A stretch of DNA of 64,000 bases from Diplolepis rosae (GCA_030998225.1 JAPYXD010000308.1:8380001-8444000); one strand, 5' to 3'; shown: positions 22,467 to 34,881, counted from the first letter of the stretch. Program-made: numbers and translations. Notes: a model not told the origin generated them from the sequence alone.

Positions 22467-23490
22467 TTTCTTTCTTTTTGCGCATTTTTATATGTAATAA
22501 TAATTTTAATCAATGAAAATAAGAAGAAACTGACCCTATGTCAAAGAAATGAACAAACATTATATGAATTTGGGTCAATAAAATAATAGACATGTTACCA
22601 TGTCAATTTGAAATTTAAAAATGGCACTTTCACTATAAAGTTAGAATATCTAACAGTTCTGACCATTTTCAGAACTAGTTGAATTTAATAATAACTTCAA
22701 ATGTGATAATTAATATCACTAATATTCAAGTTGCATTTTTATTAATTTTTAAAGATAAATTTATTATCATTTTTCCAAAACATCTCAGAATAAATCTGAA
22801 TGTGAAAATAAACAACTTTCAATTTTTTTAAATATGGAGTAAAATTACATATATGGATATTATAATATTTTATCTTTATGTAACGCCTTGCTTGCAAATT
22901 CAGTGTAAAATGGATTGTCCGCGAAGCCTATATACAAAATCGTTTTCTTGAAAAATAAACGCCTTCGTCCACTCGTGAAAATCATCATAAACGTCTCGAA
23001 TTTCTCAACTAAGTACAGGACAATAGTCTTCTTCAAGGAGGAAAAGAACCTCTCAGGATTGCTTATAGGAAAAAAAAAATTTTCGGTCAGCAAAGCCACA
23101 TGTCCCGAGTCGGTTTTTAAAACAGTTCAGATCATTCTGTGAGAGTCGCCGGTATTAAAGTCTTCACAAGAAGTTTTCATGAATGTAAAACTTGTTCGCG
23201 TTTTGCCATTGTGAACCAATTTGGCATCATTAATTAATAATAAACATTTTTTGAAAAAAAAAAATTCCGGTCGGTTCGTGTGCAAAATCTTTTATATTTT
23301 TTCATTATATCCGGTTTTTTATTCATAGTGAACTTCAAGTAATTTTTCAATTCGTGATGCTGCATACTGGACTACTTCATTTTGAATTGCAAGCTATGTG
23401 ATAAGTTTTTAATTTTGATGATAATTCTTTCTTAATTATCTTCTATATTGTAATTCTTTACAGAAATTTTGATCCAATCTTTGAATTTAT

Positions 23491-23531
23491 GGCACTGAAG
23501 AGCGCCCCCATATGTGGCCGAAACGTTTGCC
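23491..23531 (+). ncRNA. hammerhead motif, right block unit 2
   Basis: Intact core; bulged base C. Confidence 0.8.
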
Positions 23532-24564
23532 TTTCTTTCTTTTTGCGCATTTTTATATGTAATAATAATTTTAATCAATGAAAATAAGAAGAAACTGACC
23601 CTATGTCAAAGAAATGAACAAACATTATATGAATTTGGGTCAATAAAATAATAGACATGTTACCAAACATGTCAATTTGAAATTTAAAAATGGCACTTTC
23701 ACTATAAAGTTAGAATATCTAACAGTTCTGACCATTTTCAGAACTAGTTGAATTTAATAATAACTTCAAATGTGATAATTAATATCACTAATATTCAAGT
23801 TGCATTTTTATTAATTTTTAAAGATAAATTTATTATCATTTTTCCAAAACATCTCAGAATAAATCTGAATGTGAAAATAAACAACTTTCAATTTTTTTAA
23901 ATATGGAGTAAAATTACATATATGGATATTATAATATTTTATCTTTATGTAACGCCTTGCTTGCAAATTCAGTGTAAAATGGATTGTCCGCGAAGCCTAT
24001 ATACAAAATCGTTTTCTTGAAAAATAAACGCCTTCGTCCACTCGTGAAAATCATCATAAACGTCTAGAATTTCTCAAATAAGTACAGGACAATCGTCTTC
24101 TTCAAGGAGGAAAAGAACCTCTCAGGATTGCTTATAGGAAAAAAAAAATTTTCGGTCAGCAAAGCCACATGTCCCGAGTCGGTTTTTAAAACAGTTCAGA
24201 TCATTCTGTGAGAGTCGCCGGTATTAAAGTCTTCACAAGAAGTTTTCATGAATGTAAAACTTGTTCGCGTTTTGCCATTGTGAACCAATTTGGCATCATT
24301 AATTAATAATAAACATTTTTTGAAAAAAAAAAAAAAAATTCCGGTCGGTTCGTGTGCAAAATCTTTTATATTTTTTCATTATATCCGGTTTTTTATTCAT
24401 AGTGAACTTCAAGTAATTTTTCAATTCGTGATGCTGCATACTGGACTACTTCATTTTGAATTGCAAGCTATGTGATAAGTTTTTAATTTTTATGATAATT
24501 CTTTCTTAATTATCTTCTATATTGTAATTCTTTACAGAAATTTTGATCCAATCTTTGAATTTAT

Positions 24565-24605
24565 GGCACTGAACAGCGCCCCCATATGTGGCCGAAACGT
24601 TTGCC
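24565..24605 (+). ncRNA. hammerhead motif with core mutation, right block unit 3
   Basis: The core reads CUGAACA, so the invariant G of CUGANGA is replaced by C. Stems are unchanged. Loss of activity is expected from established hammerhead biochemistry. Confidence 0.75.
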
Positions 24606-25632
24606 TTTCTTTCTTTTTGCGCATTTTTATATGTAATAATAATTTTAATCAATGAAAATAAGAAGAAACTGACCCTATGCCAAAGAAATGAACAAACATT
24701 ATATGAATTTGGGTCAATAAAATAATAGACATGTTACCAAACATGTCAATTTGAAATTTAAAAATGGCACTTTCACTATAAAGTTAGAATATCTAACAGT
24801 TCTGACCATTTTCAGAACTAGTTGAATTTAATAATAACTTCAAATGTGATAATTAATATCACTAATATTCAAGTTGCATTTTTATTAATTTTTAAAGATA
24901 AATTTATTATCATTTTTCCAAAACATCTCAGAATAAATCTGAATGTGAAAATAAACAACTTTCAATTTTTTTAAATATGGAGTAAAATTACATATATGGA
25001 TATTATAATATTTTATCTTTATGTAACGCCTTGCTTGCAAATTCAGTGTAAAATGGATTGCCCGCGAAGCCTATATACAAAATCGTTTTCTTGAAAAATA
25101 AACGCCTTCGTCCACTCGTGAAAATCATCATAAACGTCTCGAATTTCTCAACTAAGTACAGGACAATAGTCTTCTTCAAGGAGGAAAAGAACCTCTCAGG
25201 ATTGCTTATAGGAAAAAAATTTTCGGTCAGCAAAGCCACATGTCCCGAGTCGGTTTTTAAAACAGTTCAGATCATTCTGTGAGAGTCGCCGGTATTAAAG
25301 TCTTCACAAGAAGTTTTCATGAATGTAAATCTTGTTCGCGTTTTGCCATTGTGAACCAATTTGGCATCATTAATTAATAATAAACATTTTTTGAAAAAAA
25401 AAAAAATTCCGGTCGGTTCGTGTGCAAAATCTTTTATATTTTTTCATTATATCCGGTTTTTTATTCATAGTGAACTTGAAGTAATTTTTCAATTCGTGAT
25501 GCTGCATACTGGACTACTTCATTTTGAATTGCAAGCTATGAGATAAGTTTATGAATTCTATGATAATTCTTTCTTAATTATCTTCTATATTGTAATTCTT
25601 TACAGAAATTTTGATCCAATCTTTGAATTTAT

Positions 25633-25673
25633 GGCACTGAAGAGCGCCCCCATATGCGGCCGAAACGTTTGCC
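25633..25673 (+). ncRNA. hammerhead motif, right block unit 4
   Basis: Intact core; bulged base C; loop II ends CAUAUGC instead of CAUAUGU. Confidence 0.8.
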
Positions 25674-26700
25674 TTTCTTTCTTTTTGCGCATTTTTATTT
25701 GTAATAATAATTTTAATCAATGAAAATAAGAAGAAACTGACCCTATGACAAAGAAATGAACAAACATTATATGAATTTGGGTCAATAAAATAATAGACAT
25801 GTTACCAAACATGTCAATTTGAAATTTAAAAATGGCACTTTAACTATAAAGTTAGAATATCTAACAGTTCTGACCATTTTCAGAACTAGTTGAATTTAAT
25901 AATAACTTCAAATGTGATAATTAATATCACTAATATTCAAGTTGCATTTTTATTAATTTTTAAAGATAAATTTATTATCATTTTTCCAAAACATCTCAGA
26001 ATAAATCTGAATGTGAAAATAAACAACTTTCAATTTTTTTAAATATGGAGTAAAATTACATATATGGATATTATAATATTTTATCTTTATGTAACGCCTT
26101 GCTTGCAAATTCAGTGTAAAATGGATTGTCCGCGAAGCCTATATACAAAATCGTTTTCTTGAAAAATAAACGCCTTCGTCCACTCGTGAAAATCATCATA
26201 AACGTCTCGAATTTCTCAACTAAGTACAGGACAATAGTCTTCTTCAAGGAGGAAAAGAACCTCTCAGGATTGCTTATAGGAAAAAAATTTTCGGTCAGCA
26301 AAGCCACATGTCCCGAGTCGGTTTTTAAAACAGTTCAGATCATTCTGTGAGAGTCGCCGGTATTAAAGTCTTCACAAGAAGTTTTCATGAATGTAAACCT
26401 TGTTCGCGTTTTGCCATTGTGAACCAATTTGGCATCATTAATTAATAATAAACATTTTTTGAAAAAAAAAAAAATTCCGGTCGGTTCGTGTGCAAAATCT
26501 TTTATATTTTTTCATTATATCCGGTTTTTTATTCATAGTGAACTTGAAGTAATTTTTCAATTCGTGATGCTGCATACTGGACTACTTCATTTTGAATTGC
26601 AAGCTATGTGATAAGTTTTTAATTTTTATGATAATTCTTTCTTAATTATCTTCTATATTGTAATTCTTTACAGAAATTTTGATCTAATCTTTGAATTTAT

Positions 26701-26741
26701 GGCACTGAAGAGGGCCCCCATATGTGGCCGAAACGTTTGCC
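26701..26741 (+). ncRNA. hammerhead motif, right block unit 5
   Basis: Intact core; bulged base G. Confidence 0.8.
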
Positions 26742-27768
26742 TTTCTTTCTTTTTGCGCATTTTTATTTGTAATAATAATTTTAATCAATGAAAATAAGAA
26801 GAAACTGACCCTATGCCAAAGAAATGAACAAACATTATATGAATTTGGGTCAATAAAATAATAGACATGTTACCAAACATGTCAATTTGAAATTTAAAAA
26901 TGGCACTTTAACTATAAAGTTAGAATATCTAACAGTTCTGACCATTTTCAGAACTAGTTGAATTTAATAATAACTTCAAATGTGATAATTAATATCACTA
27001 ATATTCAAGTTGCATTTTTATTAATTTTTAAAGATAAATTTATTATCATTTTTCAAAAACATCTCAGAATAAATCTGAATGTGAAAATAAACAACTTTCA
27101 ATTTTTTTAAATATGGAGTAAAATTACATATATGGATATTATAATATTTTATCTTTATGTAACGCCTTGCTTGCAAATTCAGTGTAAAATGGATTGTCCG
27201 CGAAGCCTATATACAAAATCGTTTTCTTGAAAAATAAACGCCTTCGTCCACTCGTGAAAATCATCATAAACGTCTCGAATTTCTCAACTAAGTACAGGAC
27301 AATAGTCTTCTTCAAGGAGGAAAAGAACCTCTCAGGATTGCTTATAGGAAAAAAATTTTCGGTCAGCAAAGCCACATGTCCCGAGTCGGTTTTTAAAACA
27401 GTTCAGATCATTCTGTGAGAGTCGCCGGTATTAAAGTCTTCACAAGAAGTTTTCATGAATGTAAATCTTGTTCGCGTTTTGCCATTGTGAACCAATTTGG
27501 CATCATTAATTAATAATAAACATTTTTTGAAAAAAAAAAAAATTCCGGTCGGTTCGTGTGCAAAATCTTTTATATTTTTTCATTATATCCGGTTTTTTAT
27601 TCATAGTGAACTTGAAGTAATTTTTCAATTCGTGATGCTGCATACTGGACTACTTCATTTTGAATTGCAAGCTATGTGATAAGTTTTTAATTTTTATGAT
27701 AATTCTTTCTTAATTATCTTCTATATTGTAATTCTTTACAGAAATTTTGATCTAATCTTTGAATTTAT

Positions 27769-27809
27769 GGCACTGAAGAGCGCCCCCATATGCGGCCGAA
27801 ACGTTTGCC
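27769..27809 (+). ncRNA. hammerhead motif, right block unit 6
   Basis: Intact core; bulged base C and the CAUAUGC loop, the same combination as unit 4 of this block. Confidence 0.8.
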
Positions 27810-28836
27810 TTTCTTTCTTTTTGCGCATTTTTATTTGTAATAATAATTTTAATCAATGAAAATAAGAAGAAACTGACCCTATGCCAAAGAAATGAACAAA
27901 CATTATATGAATTTGGGTCAATAAAATAATAGACATGTTACCAAACATGTCAATTTGAAATTTAAAAATGGCACTTTAACTATAAAGTTAGAATATCTAA
28001 CAGTTCTGACCATTTTCAGAACTAGTTGAATTTAATAATAACTTCAAATGTGATAATTAATATCACTAATATTCAAGTTGCATTTTTATTAATTTTTAAA
28101 GATAAATTTATTATCATTTTTCAAAAACATCTCAGAATAAATCTGAATGTGAAAATAAACAACTTTCAATTTTTTTAAATATGGAGTAAAATTACATATA
28201 TGGATATTATAATATTTTATCTTTATGTAACGCCTTGCTTGCAAATTCAGTGTAAAATGGATTGTCCGCGAAGCCTATATACAAAATCGTTTTCTTGAAA
28301 AATAAACGCCTTCGTCCACTCGTGAAAATCATCATAAACGTCTCGAATTTCTCAACTAAGTACAGGACAATAGTCTTCTTCAAGGAGGAAAAGAACCTCT
28401 CAGGATTGCTTATAGGAAAAAAATTTTCGGTCAGCAAAGCCACATGTCCCGAGTCGGTTTTTAAAACAGTTCAGATCATTCTGTGAGAGTCGCCGGTATT
28501 AAAGTCTTCACAAGAAGTTTTCATGAATGTAAATCTTGTTCGCGTTTTGCCATTGTGAACCAATTTGGCATCATTAATTAATAATAAACATTTTTTGAAA
28601 AAAAAAAAAATTCCGGTCGGTTCGTGTGCAAAATCTTTTATATTTTTTCATTATATCCGGTTTTTTATTCATAGTGAACTTGAAGTAATTTTTCAATTCG
28701 TGATGCTGCATACTGGACTACTTCATTTTGAATTGCAAGCTATGTGATAAGTTTTTAATTTTTATGATAATTCTTTCTTAATTATCTTCTATATTGTAAT
28801 TCTTTACAGAAATTTTGATCTAATCTTTGAATTTAT

Positions 28837-28877
28837 GGCACTGAAGAGGGCCCCCATATGTGGCCGAAACGTTTGCC
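28837..28877 (+). ncRNA. hammerhead motif, right block unit 7
   Basis: Intact core; bulged base G. Confidence 0.8.
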
Positions 28878-29905
28878 TTTTTTTCTTTTTGCGCATTTTT
28901 ATTTGTAATAATAATTTTAATCAATGAAAATAAGAAGAAACTGACCCTATGCCAAAGAAATGAACAAACATTATATGAATTTGGGTCAATAAAATAATAG
29001 ACATGTTACCAAACATGTCAATTTGAAATTTAAAAATGGCACTTTAACTATAAAGTTAGAATATCTAACAGTTCTGACCATTTTCAGAACTAGTTGAATT
29101 TAATAATAACTTCAAATGTGATAATTAATATCACTAATATTCAAGTTGCATTTTTATTAATTTTTAAAGATAAATTTATTATCATTTTTCAAAAACATCT
29201 CAGAATAAATCTGAATGTGAAAATAAACAACTTTCAATTTTTTTAAATATGGAGTAAAATTACATATATGGATATTATAATATTTTATCTTTATGTAACG
29301 CCTTGCTTGCAAATTCAGTGTAAAATGGATTGTCCGCGAAGCCTATATACAAAATCGTTTTCTTGAAAAATAAACGCCTTCGTCCACTCGTGAAAATCAT
29401 CATAAACGTCTCGAATTTCTCAACTAAGTACAGGACAATAGTCTTCTTCAAGGAGGAAAAGAACCTCTCAGGATTGCTTATAGGAAAAAAATTTTCGGTC
29501 AGCAAAGCCACATGTCCCGAGTCGGTTTTTAAAACAGTTCAGATCATTCTGTGAGAGTCGCCGGTATTAAAGTCTTCACAAGAAGTTTTCATGAATGTAA
29601 AACTTGTTCGCGTTTTGCCATTGTGAACCAATTTGGCATCATTAATTAATAATAAACATTTTTTGAAAAAAAAAAAAAATTCCGGTCGGTTCGTGTGCAA
29701 AATCTTTTATATTTTTTCATTATATCCGGTTTTTTATTCATAGTGAACTTGAAGTAATTTTTCAATTCGTGATGCTGCATACTGGACTACTTCATTTTGA
29801 ATTGCAAGCTATGTGATAAGTTTTTAATTTTTATGATAATTCTTTCTTAATTATCTTCTATATTGTAATTCTTTACAGAAATTTTGATCTAATCTTTGAA
29901 TTTAT

Positions 29906-29946
29906 GGCACTGAAGAGGGCCCCCATATGTGGCCGAAACGTTTGCC
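29906..29946 (+). ncRNA. hammerhead motif, right block unit 8
   Basis: Intact core; bulged base G. Confidence 0.8.
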
Positions 29947-30972
29947 TTTCTTTCTTTTTGCGCATTTTTATATGTAATAATAATTTTAATCAATGAAAAT
30001 AAGAAGAAACTGACCCTATGCCAAAGAAATGAACAAACATTATATGAATTTGGGTCAATAAAATAATAGACATGTTACCAAACATGTCAATTTGAAATTT
30101 AAAAATGGCACTTTAACTATAAAGTTAGAATATCTAACAGTTCTGACCATTTTCAGAACTAGTTGAATTTAATAATAACTTCAAATGTGATAATTAATAT
30201 CACTAATATTCAAGTTGCATTTTTATTAATTTTTAAAGATAAATTTATTATCATTTTTCCAAAACATCTCAGAATAGATCTGAATGTGAAAATAAACAAC
30301 TTTCAATTTTTTTAAATATGGAGTAAAATTACATATATGGATATTATAATATTTTATCTTTATGTAACGCCTTGCTTGCAAATTCAGTGTAAAATGGATT
30401 GTCCGCGAAGCCTATATACAAAATCGTTTTCTTGAAAAATAAACGCCTTCGTCCACTCGTGAAAATCATCATAAACGTCTCGAATTTCTCAACTAAGTAC
30501 AGGACAATAGTCTTCTTCAAGGAGGAAAAGAACCTCTCAGGATTGCTTATAGGAAAAAAATTTTCGGTCAGCAAAGCCACATGTCCCGAGTCGGTTTTTA
30601 AAACAGTTCAGATCATTCTGTGAGAGTCGCCGGTATTAAAGTCTTCACAAGAAGTTTTCATGAATGTAAATCTTGTTCGCGTTTTGCCATTGTGAACCAA
30701 TTTGGCATCATTAATTAATAATAAACATTTTTTGAAAAAAAAAAAATTCCGGTCGGTTCGTGTGCAAAATCTTTTATATTTTTTCATTATATCCGGTTTT
30801 TTATTCATAGTGAACTTGAAGTAATTTTTCAATTCGTGATGCTGCATACTGGACTACTTCATTTTGAATTGCAAGCTATGTGATAAGTTTTTAATTTTTA
30901 TGATAATTCTTTCTTAATTATCTTCTATATTGTAATTCTTTACAGAAATTTTGATCTAATCTTTGAATTTAT

Positions 30973-31013
30973 GGCACTGAAGAGGGCCCCCATATGTGGC
31001 CGAAACGTTTGCC
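30973..31013 (+). ncRNA. hammerhead motif, right block unit 9
   Basis: Intact core; bulged base G. Confidence 0.8.
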
Positions 31014-32037
31014 TTTCTTTCTTTTTGCGCATTTTTATATGTAATAATAATTTTAATCAATGAAAATAAGAAGAAACTGACCCTATGCCAAAGAAATGAA
31101 CAAACATTATATGAATTTGGGTCAATAAAATAATAGACATGTTACCAAACATGTCAATTTGAAATTTAAAAATGGCACTTTAACTATAAAGTTAGAATAT
31201 CTAACAGTTCTGACCATTTTCAGAACTAGTTGAATTTAATAATAACTTCAAATGTGATAATTAATATCACTAATATTCAAGTTGCATTTTTATTAATTTT
31301 TAAAGATAAATTTATTATCATTTTTCCAAAACATCTCAGAATAAATCTGAATGTGAAAATAAACAACTTTCAATTTTTTTAAATATGGAGTAAAATTACA
31401 TATATGGATATTATAATATTTTATCTTTATGTAACGCCTTGCTTGCAAATTCAGTGTAAAATGGATTGTCCGTGAAGCCTATATACAAAATCGTTTTCTT
31501 GAAAAATAAACGCCTTCGTCCACTCGTGAAAATCATCATAAACGTCTCGAATTTCTCAACTAAGTACAGGACAATAGTCTTCTTCAAGGAGGAAAAGAAC
31601 CTCTCAGGATTGCTTATAGGAAAAAAATTTTCGGTCAGCAAAGCCACATGTCCCGAGTCGGTTTTTAAAACAGTTCAGATCATTCTGTGAGAGTCGCCGG
31701 TATTAAAGTCTTCACAAGAAGTTTTCATGAATGTAAAACTTGTTCGCGTTTTGCCATTGTGAACCAATTTGGCATCATTAATTAATAATAAACATTTTTT
31801 GAAAAAAAAAATTCCGGTCGGTTCGTGTGCAAAATCTTTTATATTTTTTCATTATATCCGGTTTTTTATTCATAGTGAACTTCAAGTAATTTTTCAATTC
31901 GTGATGCTGCATACTGGACTACTTCATTTTGAATTGCAAGCTATGTGATAAGTTTTTAATTTTTATGATAATTCTTTCTTAATTATCTTCTATATTGTAA
32001 TTCTTTACAGAAATTTTGATCCAATCTTTGAATTTAT

Positions 32038-32078
32038 GGCACTGAAGAGGGCCCCCATATGTGGCCGAAACGTTTGCC
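32038..32078 (+). ncRNA. hammerhead motif, last unit
   Basis: Intact core; bulged base G. The unit ends 95 bases later at the array edge. Confidence 0.8.
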
Positions 32079-32185
32079 TTTCTTTCTTTTTGCGCATTTT
32101 TATATGTAATAATAATTTTAATCAATGAAAATAAGAAGAAACTGACCCTATGCCAAAGAAATGAACAAACATTATTATAATTTAA

Positions 32186-32820
32186 TTTTGTGAAATTAAT
32201 TATCCTTAAATTAAAAATCCAAGCCTAAGTATTGTTGGATATCAATCTTTAATTTCCACGCTTTTAAATAATTTGCAACTTATTTAAATACGAAGGAATT
32301 TAAAGAATGACTGTCTTTAAGCGCTTTCAATCAAAAGAAAAGGGGAAAAACGAAAGGAGGAGATAAGTAAAGAAGGAGAGTGCGCTCAAGCGAACGAAGG
32401 AGACAAGGAGAAGGAAGAAGGCGCGCAAGGAGAACGCGCTAGCTGGCTACCAACAATACCGTCTGACTATGTTAGCCGTCGACGGAGTTCCAAGAATTAA
32501 AAGGAGCAAGCGACGGTCGTATTAAATGCATCCCCAAACATGGACCTTCACGGGGTGTTTTTTTTTGGCTTTATAACGCTCAACCCACTTCTTCACGAAC
32601 GATTTAGACTTTCTGATGTATTTAATAGCGGCTATATAGGACATAAGTCATCCCTTTGTATGGGTACACAAGAAGACCGCTTCAAAATGTTTCGCGTACA
32701 CAGAACTCATTATGACTCACGTCTGCTCTCTCCGACGATTCGAACGCTACTGAATCGCCTTGGTAATTGAGCCCTAGTTCTTTAAATGTACTTTCATTAA
32801 AAAAAAAAAGTTCAGAAATC
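32186..32820. other. unassigned stretch after the array
   Basis: AT-rich at first, then a purine-rich GGAGAAGGAAGAAGG block (32340-32440) and a GC-richer segment to about 32775. A 76-codon ORF (32540-32770) has no recognisable domain. On the minus strand GCGTTCGAATCG resembles a Pol III B box, but no cloverleaf can be drawn around it. Confidence 0.4.
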
Positions 32821-32821
32821 T

Positions 32822-32955
32822 CTAATAGTAAGAGAAAATAGAGAAGCAAAAGAGAATCAAAAGAGTATCAAGAGAAGCAAAAGAGAATCAAAAGAGCATC
32901 AAGAGAAGCAAAAGAGAATCAAGAGAGTATCAAGAGAAGCAAAAGAGAATCAATA
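32822..32955. repeat. purine-rich minisatellite, ~31-bp units
   Basis: Four to five units built from AGAGAAGCAAAAGAGAATC followed by AAAAGAGTATCA variants. Simple tandem array, no coding sense. Confidence 0.85.
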
Positions 32956-33838
32956 GTTCGACTCGGGATAACTTTAAGATACATCAACTAAAAAACTAGT
33001 GTATATTTGTGTCTAAATGTTACTGAAGATATTGATGCAAGTACATATATAGTATAAAATTACAAAGGCTTATTCATGAAAATCAGCTTGGAATTGCGAA
33101 TAGGAATTCTACACTGTTAGAAATTTTTACTGAAATTTCCCAGAACTGTGACTGGAATATCATTTTTAGCTACATAGTGTTTGAATATTCTGTATATGTT
33201 TCTCTGGAAATACTAAAACTTGTAATAGGAATAATTTTTCATTTTGGGTAACTGAAGTTTAATGCACTTACATGCAACTGAAAATTTAGCCACATGTCAC
33301 TGAAAACCCAGTTACAGTTACGTAAGTTTATGATAAATTTTATGGAAGTTCTGTTACAGTTTGGTAGATTTGAGATACATTTTATGAAAATTCAGTTGAG
33401 TTTCATATTATTAATTGAAGTTTCAGAAAATTCAGTGCAGTTTTCACAATTTCAAGATACCTTTACTCAAAAACATCATATAATCGTCAAATTTTAGGTC
33501 ACCACATAGTATACATAAATAGAAATCAAATATAATAACACATAGAAAATTTTTGTTGTTGTAAATTTCCGATTATTTCTAAAAGCGTAGTGTTCAAATA
33601 TTTTTTTTAATAATAACAACTTCTAATAAAAATACGTAAAAAATCTTTAGAGTAAAAAATTAAAATACAGCGAATATACTTGTAATATAAACGTAAATCA
33701 TAAATAAATTGCTCATAGAATGCCAGTTTTCAAATATTGCCTTCATGGGAACAACCAATGTGTTCTGACAAAGGGATATCTAAATTTTTCAATCTTAGCA
33801 ACATTTGGAATTTGAAAATAAAATGAACTAACCTTATG
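32956..33838. other. AT-rich stretch with a degenerate recurring word
   Basis: Between 33240 and 33500 the words CAGTTACAGTT, CTGTTACAGTTT, CAGTTGAG and CAGTGCAGTTTT recur about every 40-60 bases, suggesting an old degenerate repeat. No gene is visible. Confidence 0.45.
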
Positions 33839-34121
33839 TGCACGGAGAAACTTTTTATATCAATTCTTACTATAGTATTTTTCAATTTAGGGAAAAACGT
33901 ATCACTTTCAGAATTTTTGTCAGTAAAAATACTAAAATTTATAATAATGATATGAAACTTCAGCATAGTTCATAGCAAATTTTACTATAGTTTATACTAA
34001 AGTTCCATATTATTATTATAAAGTTTAGTATTTTCACTGACAAAAATTTTCAGAGTGATACGCTTTTCCCTAAATTGAAAAATACTATAGTAAAAATTGA
34101 TATAAAAAGTTTCTCCGTGTG
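33839..34121. repeat. foldback element, ~283 bp
   Basis: Left arm GCACGGAGAAACTTTTTATA and its reverse complement at the right end (AAAAAGTTTCTCCGTGTG). The arms run about 130 bases each with few mismatches (ACTATAGTATTTTTCAATTT shared) around a short centre near 33980. It is a MITE-like palindrome. The sequence GTGCACGGAGAAA also starts a block near 50703. Confidence 0.8.
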
Positions 34122-34224
34122 ATGTAGTATGATATAGTTATATATACTGAAAGATGTACTGAATTTTCTGAATTTTTCTTAATATTATGGAACTCGAATA
34201 AATTTTTGTAGAATGTATCTCAAA

Positions 34225-34335
34225 ACTACTAAACTATTTCCAGTTCTATGTCGGAAATATTTCCGACTATATTTTTGAACAAATTTACGACCCATTTATA
34301 TTTTAAGCTGTCCGACTATTTTTTACAGTGCAGAT
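34225..34335 (-). repeat. partial copy of the TACACTGT TIR element
   Basis: Reverse complement of 34430-34560: CCAGTTCTATGTCGGAAATA, then CTGTCCGACTATTTTTTACAGTG. Together the two form a natural inverted repeat around an (AT)n run. Confidence 0.75.
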
Positions 34336-34360
34336 TTTGTGAAATCCTGTCTTAATTTTA

Positions 34361-34361
<1 letters not shown>

Positions 34362-34408
<47 letters not shown>
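34362..34408. repeat. (AT)n microsatellite
   Basis: An uninterrupted TA run of about 46 bases between the two inverted copies. Confidence 0.95.
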
Positions 34409-34411
<3 letters not shown>

Positions 34412-34428
34412 CTAAGGAAGTTTTTAGG

Positions 34429-34881
34429 TACACTGTAAAAAAATTTTCGGAAATTTTTCCGAACATAGTCGGACAGCTTAAAATACAAATGGGTCGAAAA
34501 TTTTTCCAAAGATATAGTCGGAAATATTTCCAACATAGAACTGGAAATAGTTCCTACTGTTTGGTCGGAGAAATATCCAGTTTATTAGGAAAAAAAGATA
34601 TATTTCATAATTTAAGTGGAAAAAGATCCAAAAAAGTGAACAAATTTCCGTTTTTGTGGAATAATTTCCGCTTTTCATGGGAAAAATGTCTTACAACTTA
34701 GGAGATTTGTGAAATGTTTTCACCTTTTTGATATATTTCCTAATAGTTCGGAAATCAGTCTAAAAATTCGGTCAATTTTCCTCAAATCTATGAAATATTT
34801 CCACTTCCTGTACGGAAATCTATGCTTCCTAAGGATTTAAGAAAATATATAGGAAAATTTACGGATATTTTTCACAGTGTA
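34429..34881. repeat. TIR element (MITE-like), ~453 bp
   Basis: Starts TACACTGTAAAAAA and ends TTTTTCACAGTGTA, giving about 14-bp terminal inverted repeats. The inside is rich in TCGGAAATATTTCC-type palindromes. ORFs across it have no domains. Confidence 0.7.

Larger units (their letters stand above)
16933..32173. repeat. 15.2-kb satellite-like array of ~1.07-kb hammerhead units in two opposed blocks
   Basis: Fifteen occurrences of a 41-bp hammerhead motif mark the units. Spacing is 1068, 1068, 1065, 1065 in the left block (motif on minus strand) and 1065, 1074, 1068, 1068, 1068, 1068, 1069, 1067, 1065 in the right block (motif on plus strand). Units are nearly identical, differing by scattered substitutions and by A-run length. 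Other conserved parts are a GACATGTT-TGGT-AACATGTC hairpin and an adjoining pair of hairpins (GTTCTGA/TCAGAAC; GTTAGATATTCTAAC). Small ORFs of 60-79 codons recur in every unit on both strands, but they break freely. ATTATAATTTAA flanks the whole array (16921-16932 and 32174-32185), consistent with a target duplication. Known ribozyme-bearing satellites exist in schistosomes, newts and cave crickets; I cannot match this one. Confidence 0.93.
21577..32173 (+). repeat. right block: ten units in opposite orientation
   Basis: Ribozyme sense strand is plus. The block begins mid-unit at AAGTTAGAATATC and ends at GAACAAACATT. The first three units share the long A-run (GGAAAAAAAAATTTTCGG) with the left block. 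From the fourth unit on (about 24.8 kb), the run is shorter (GGAAAAAAATTTTCGG). Five of these later units (motifs at 26.7, 27.8, 28.8, 29.9 and 31.0 kb) also share GATCTAATC, which shows local homogenisation. Confidence 0.9.

Noticed and set aside
18584..31690. Recurring ORFs of 74-79 codons on both strands of the array units
   Set aside because: They are conserved only because the units are nearly identical. Frameshifts (A-run length changes) and stops occur freely, and the two strands overlap completely. There is no codon-level signal of selection.
16933..32173. CRISPR array
   Set aside because: The repeat unit is ~1.07 kb, with no short repeat/unique spacer alternation, and the DNA is eukaryotic.
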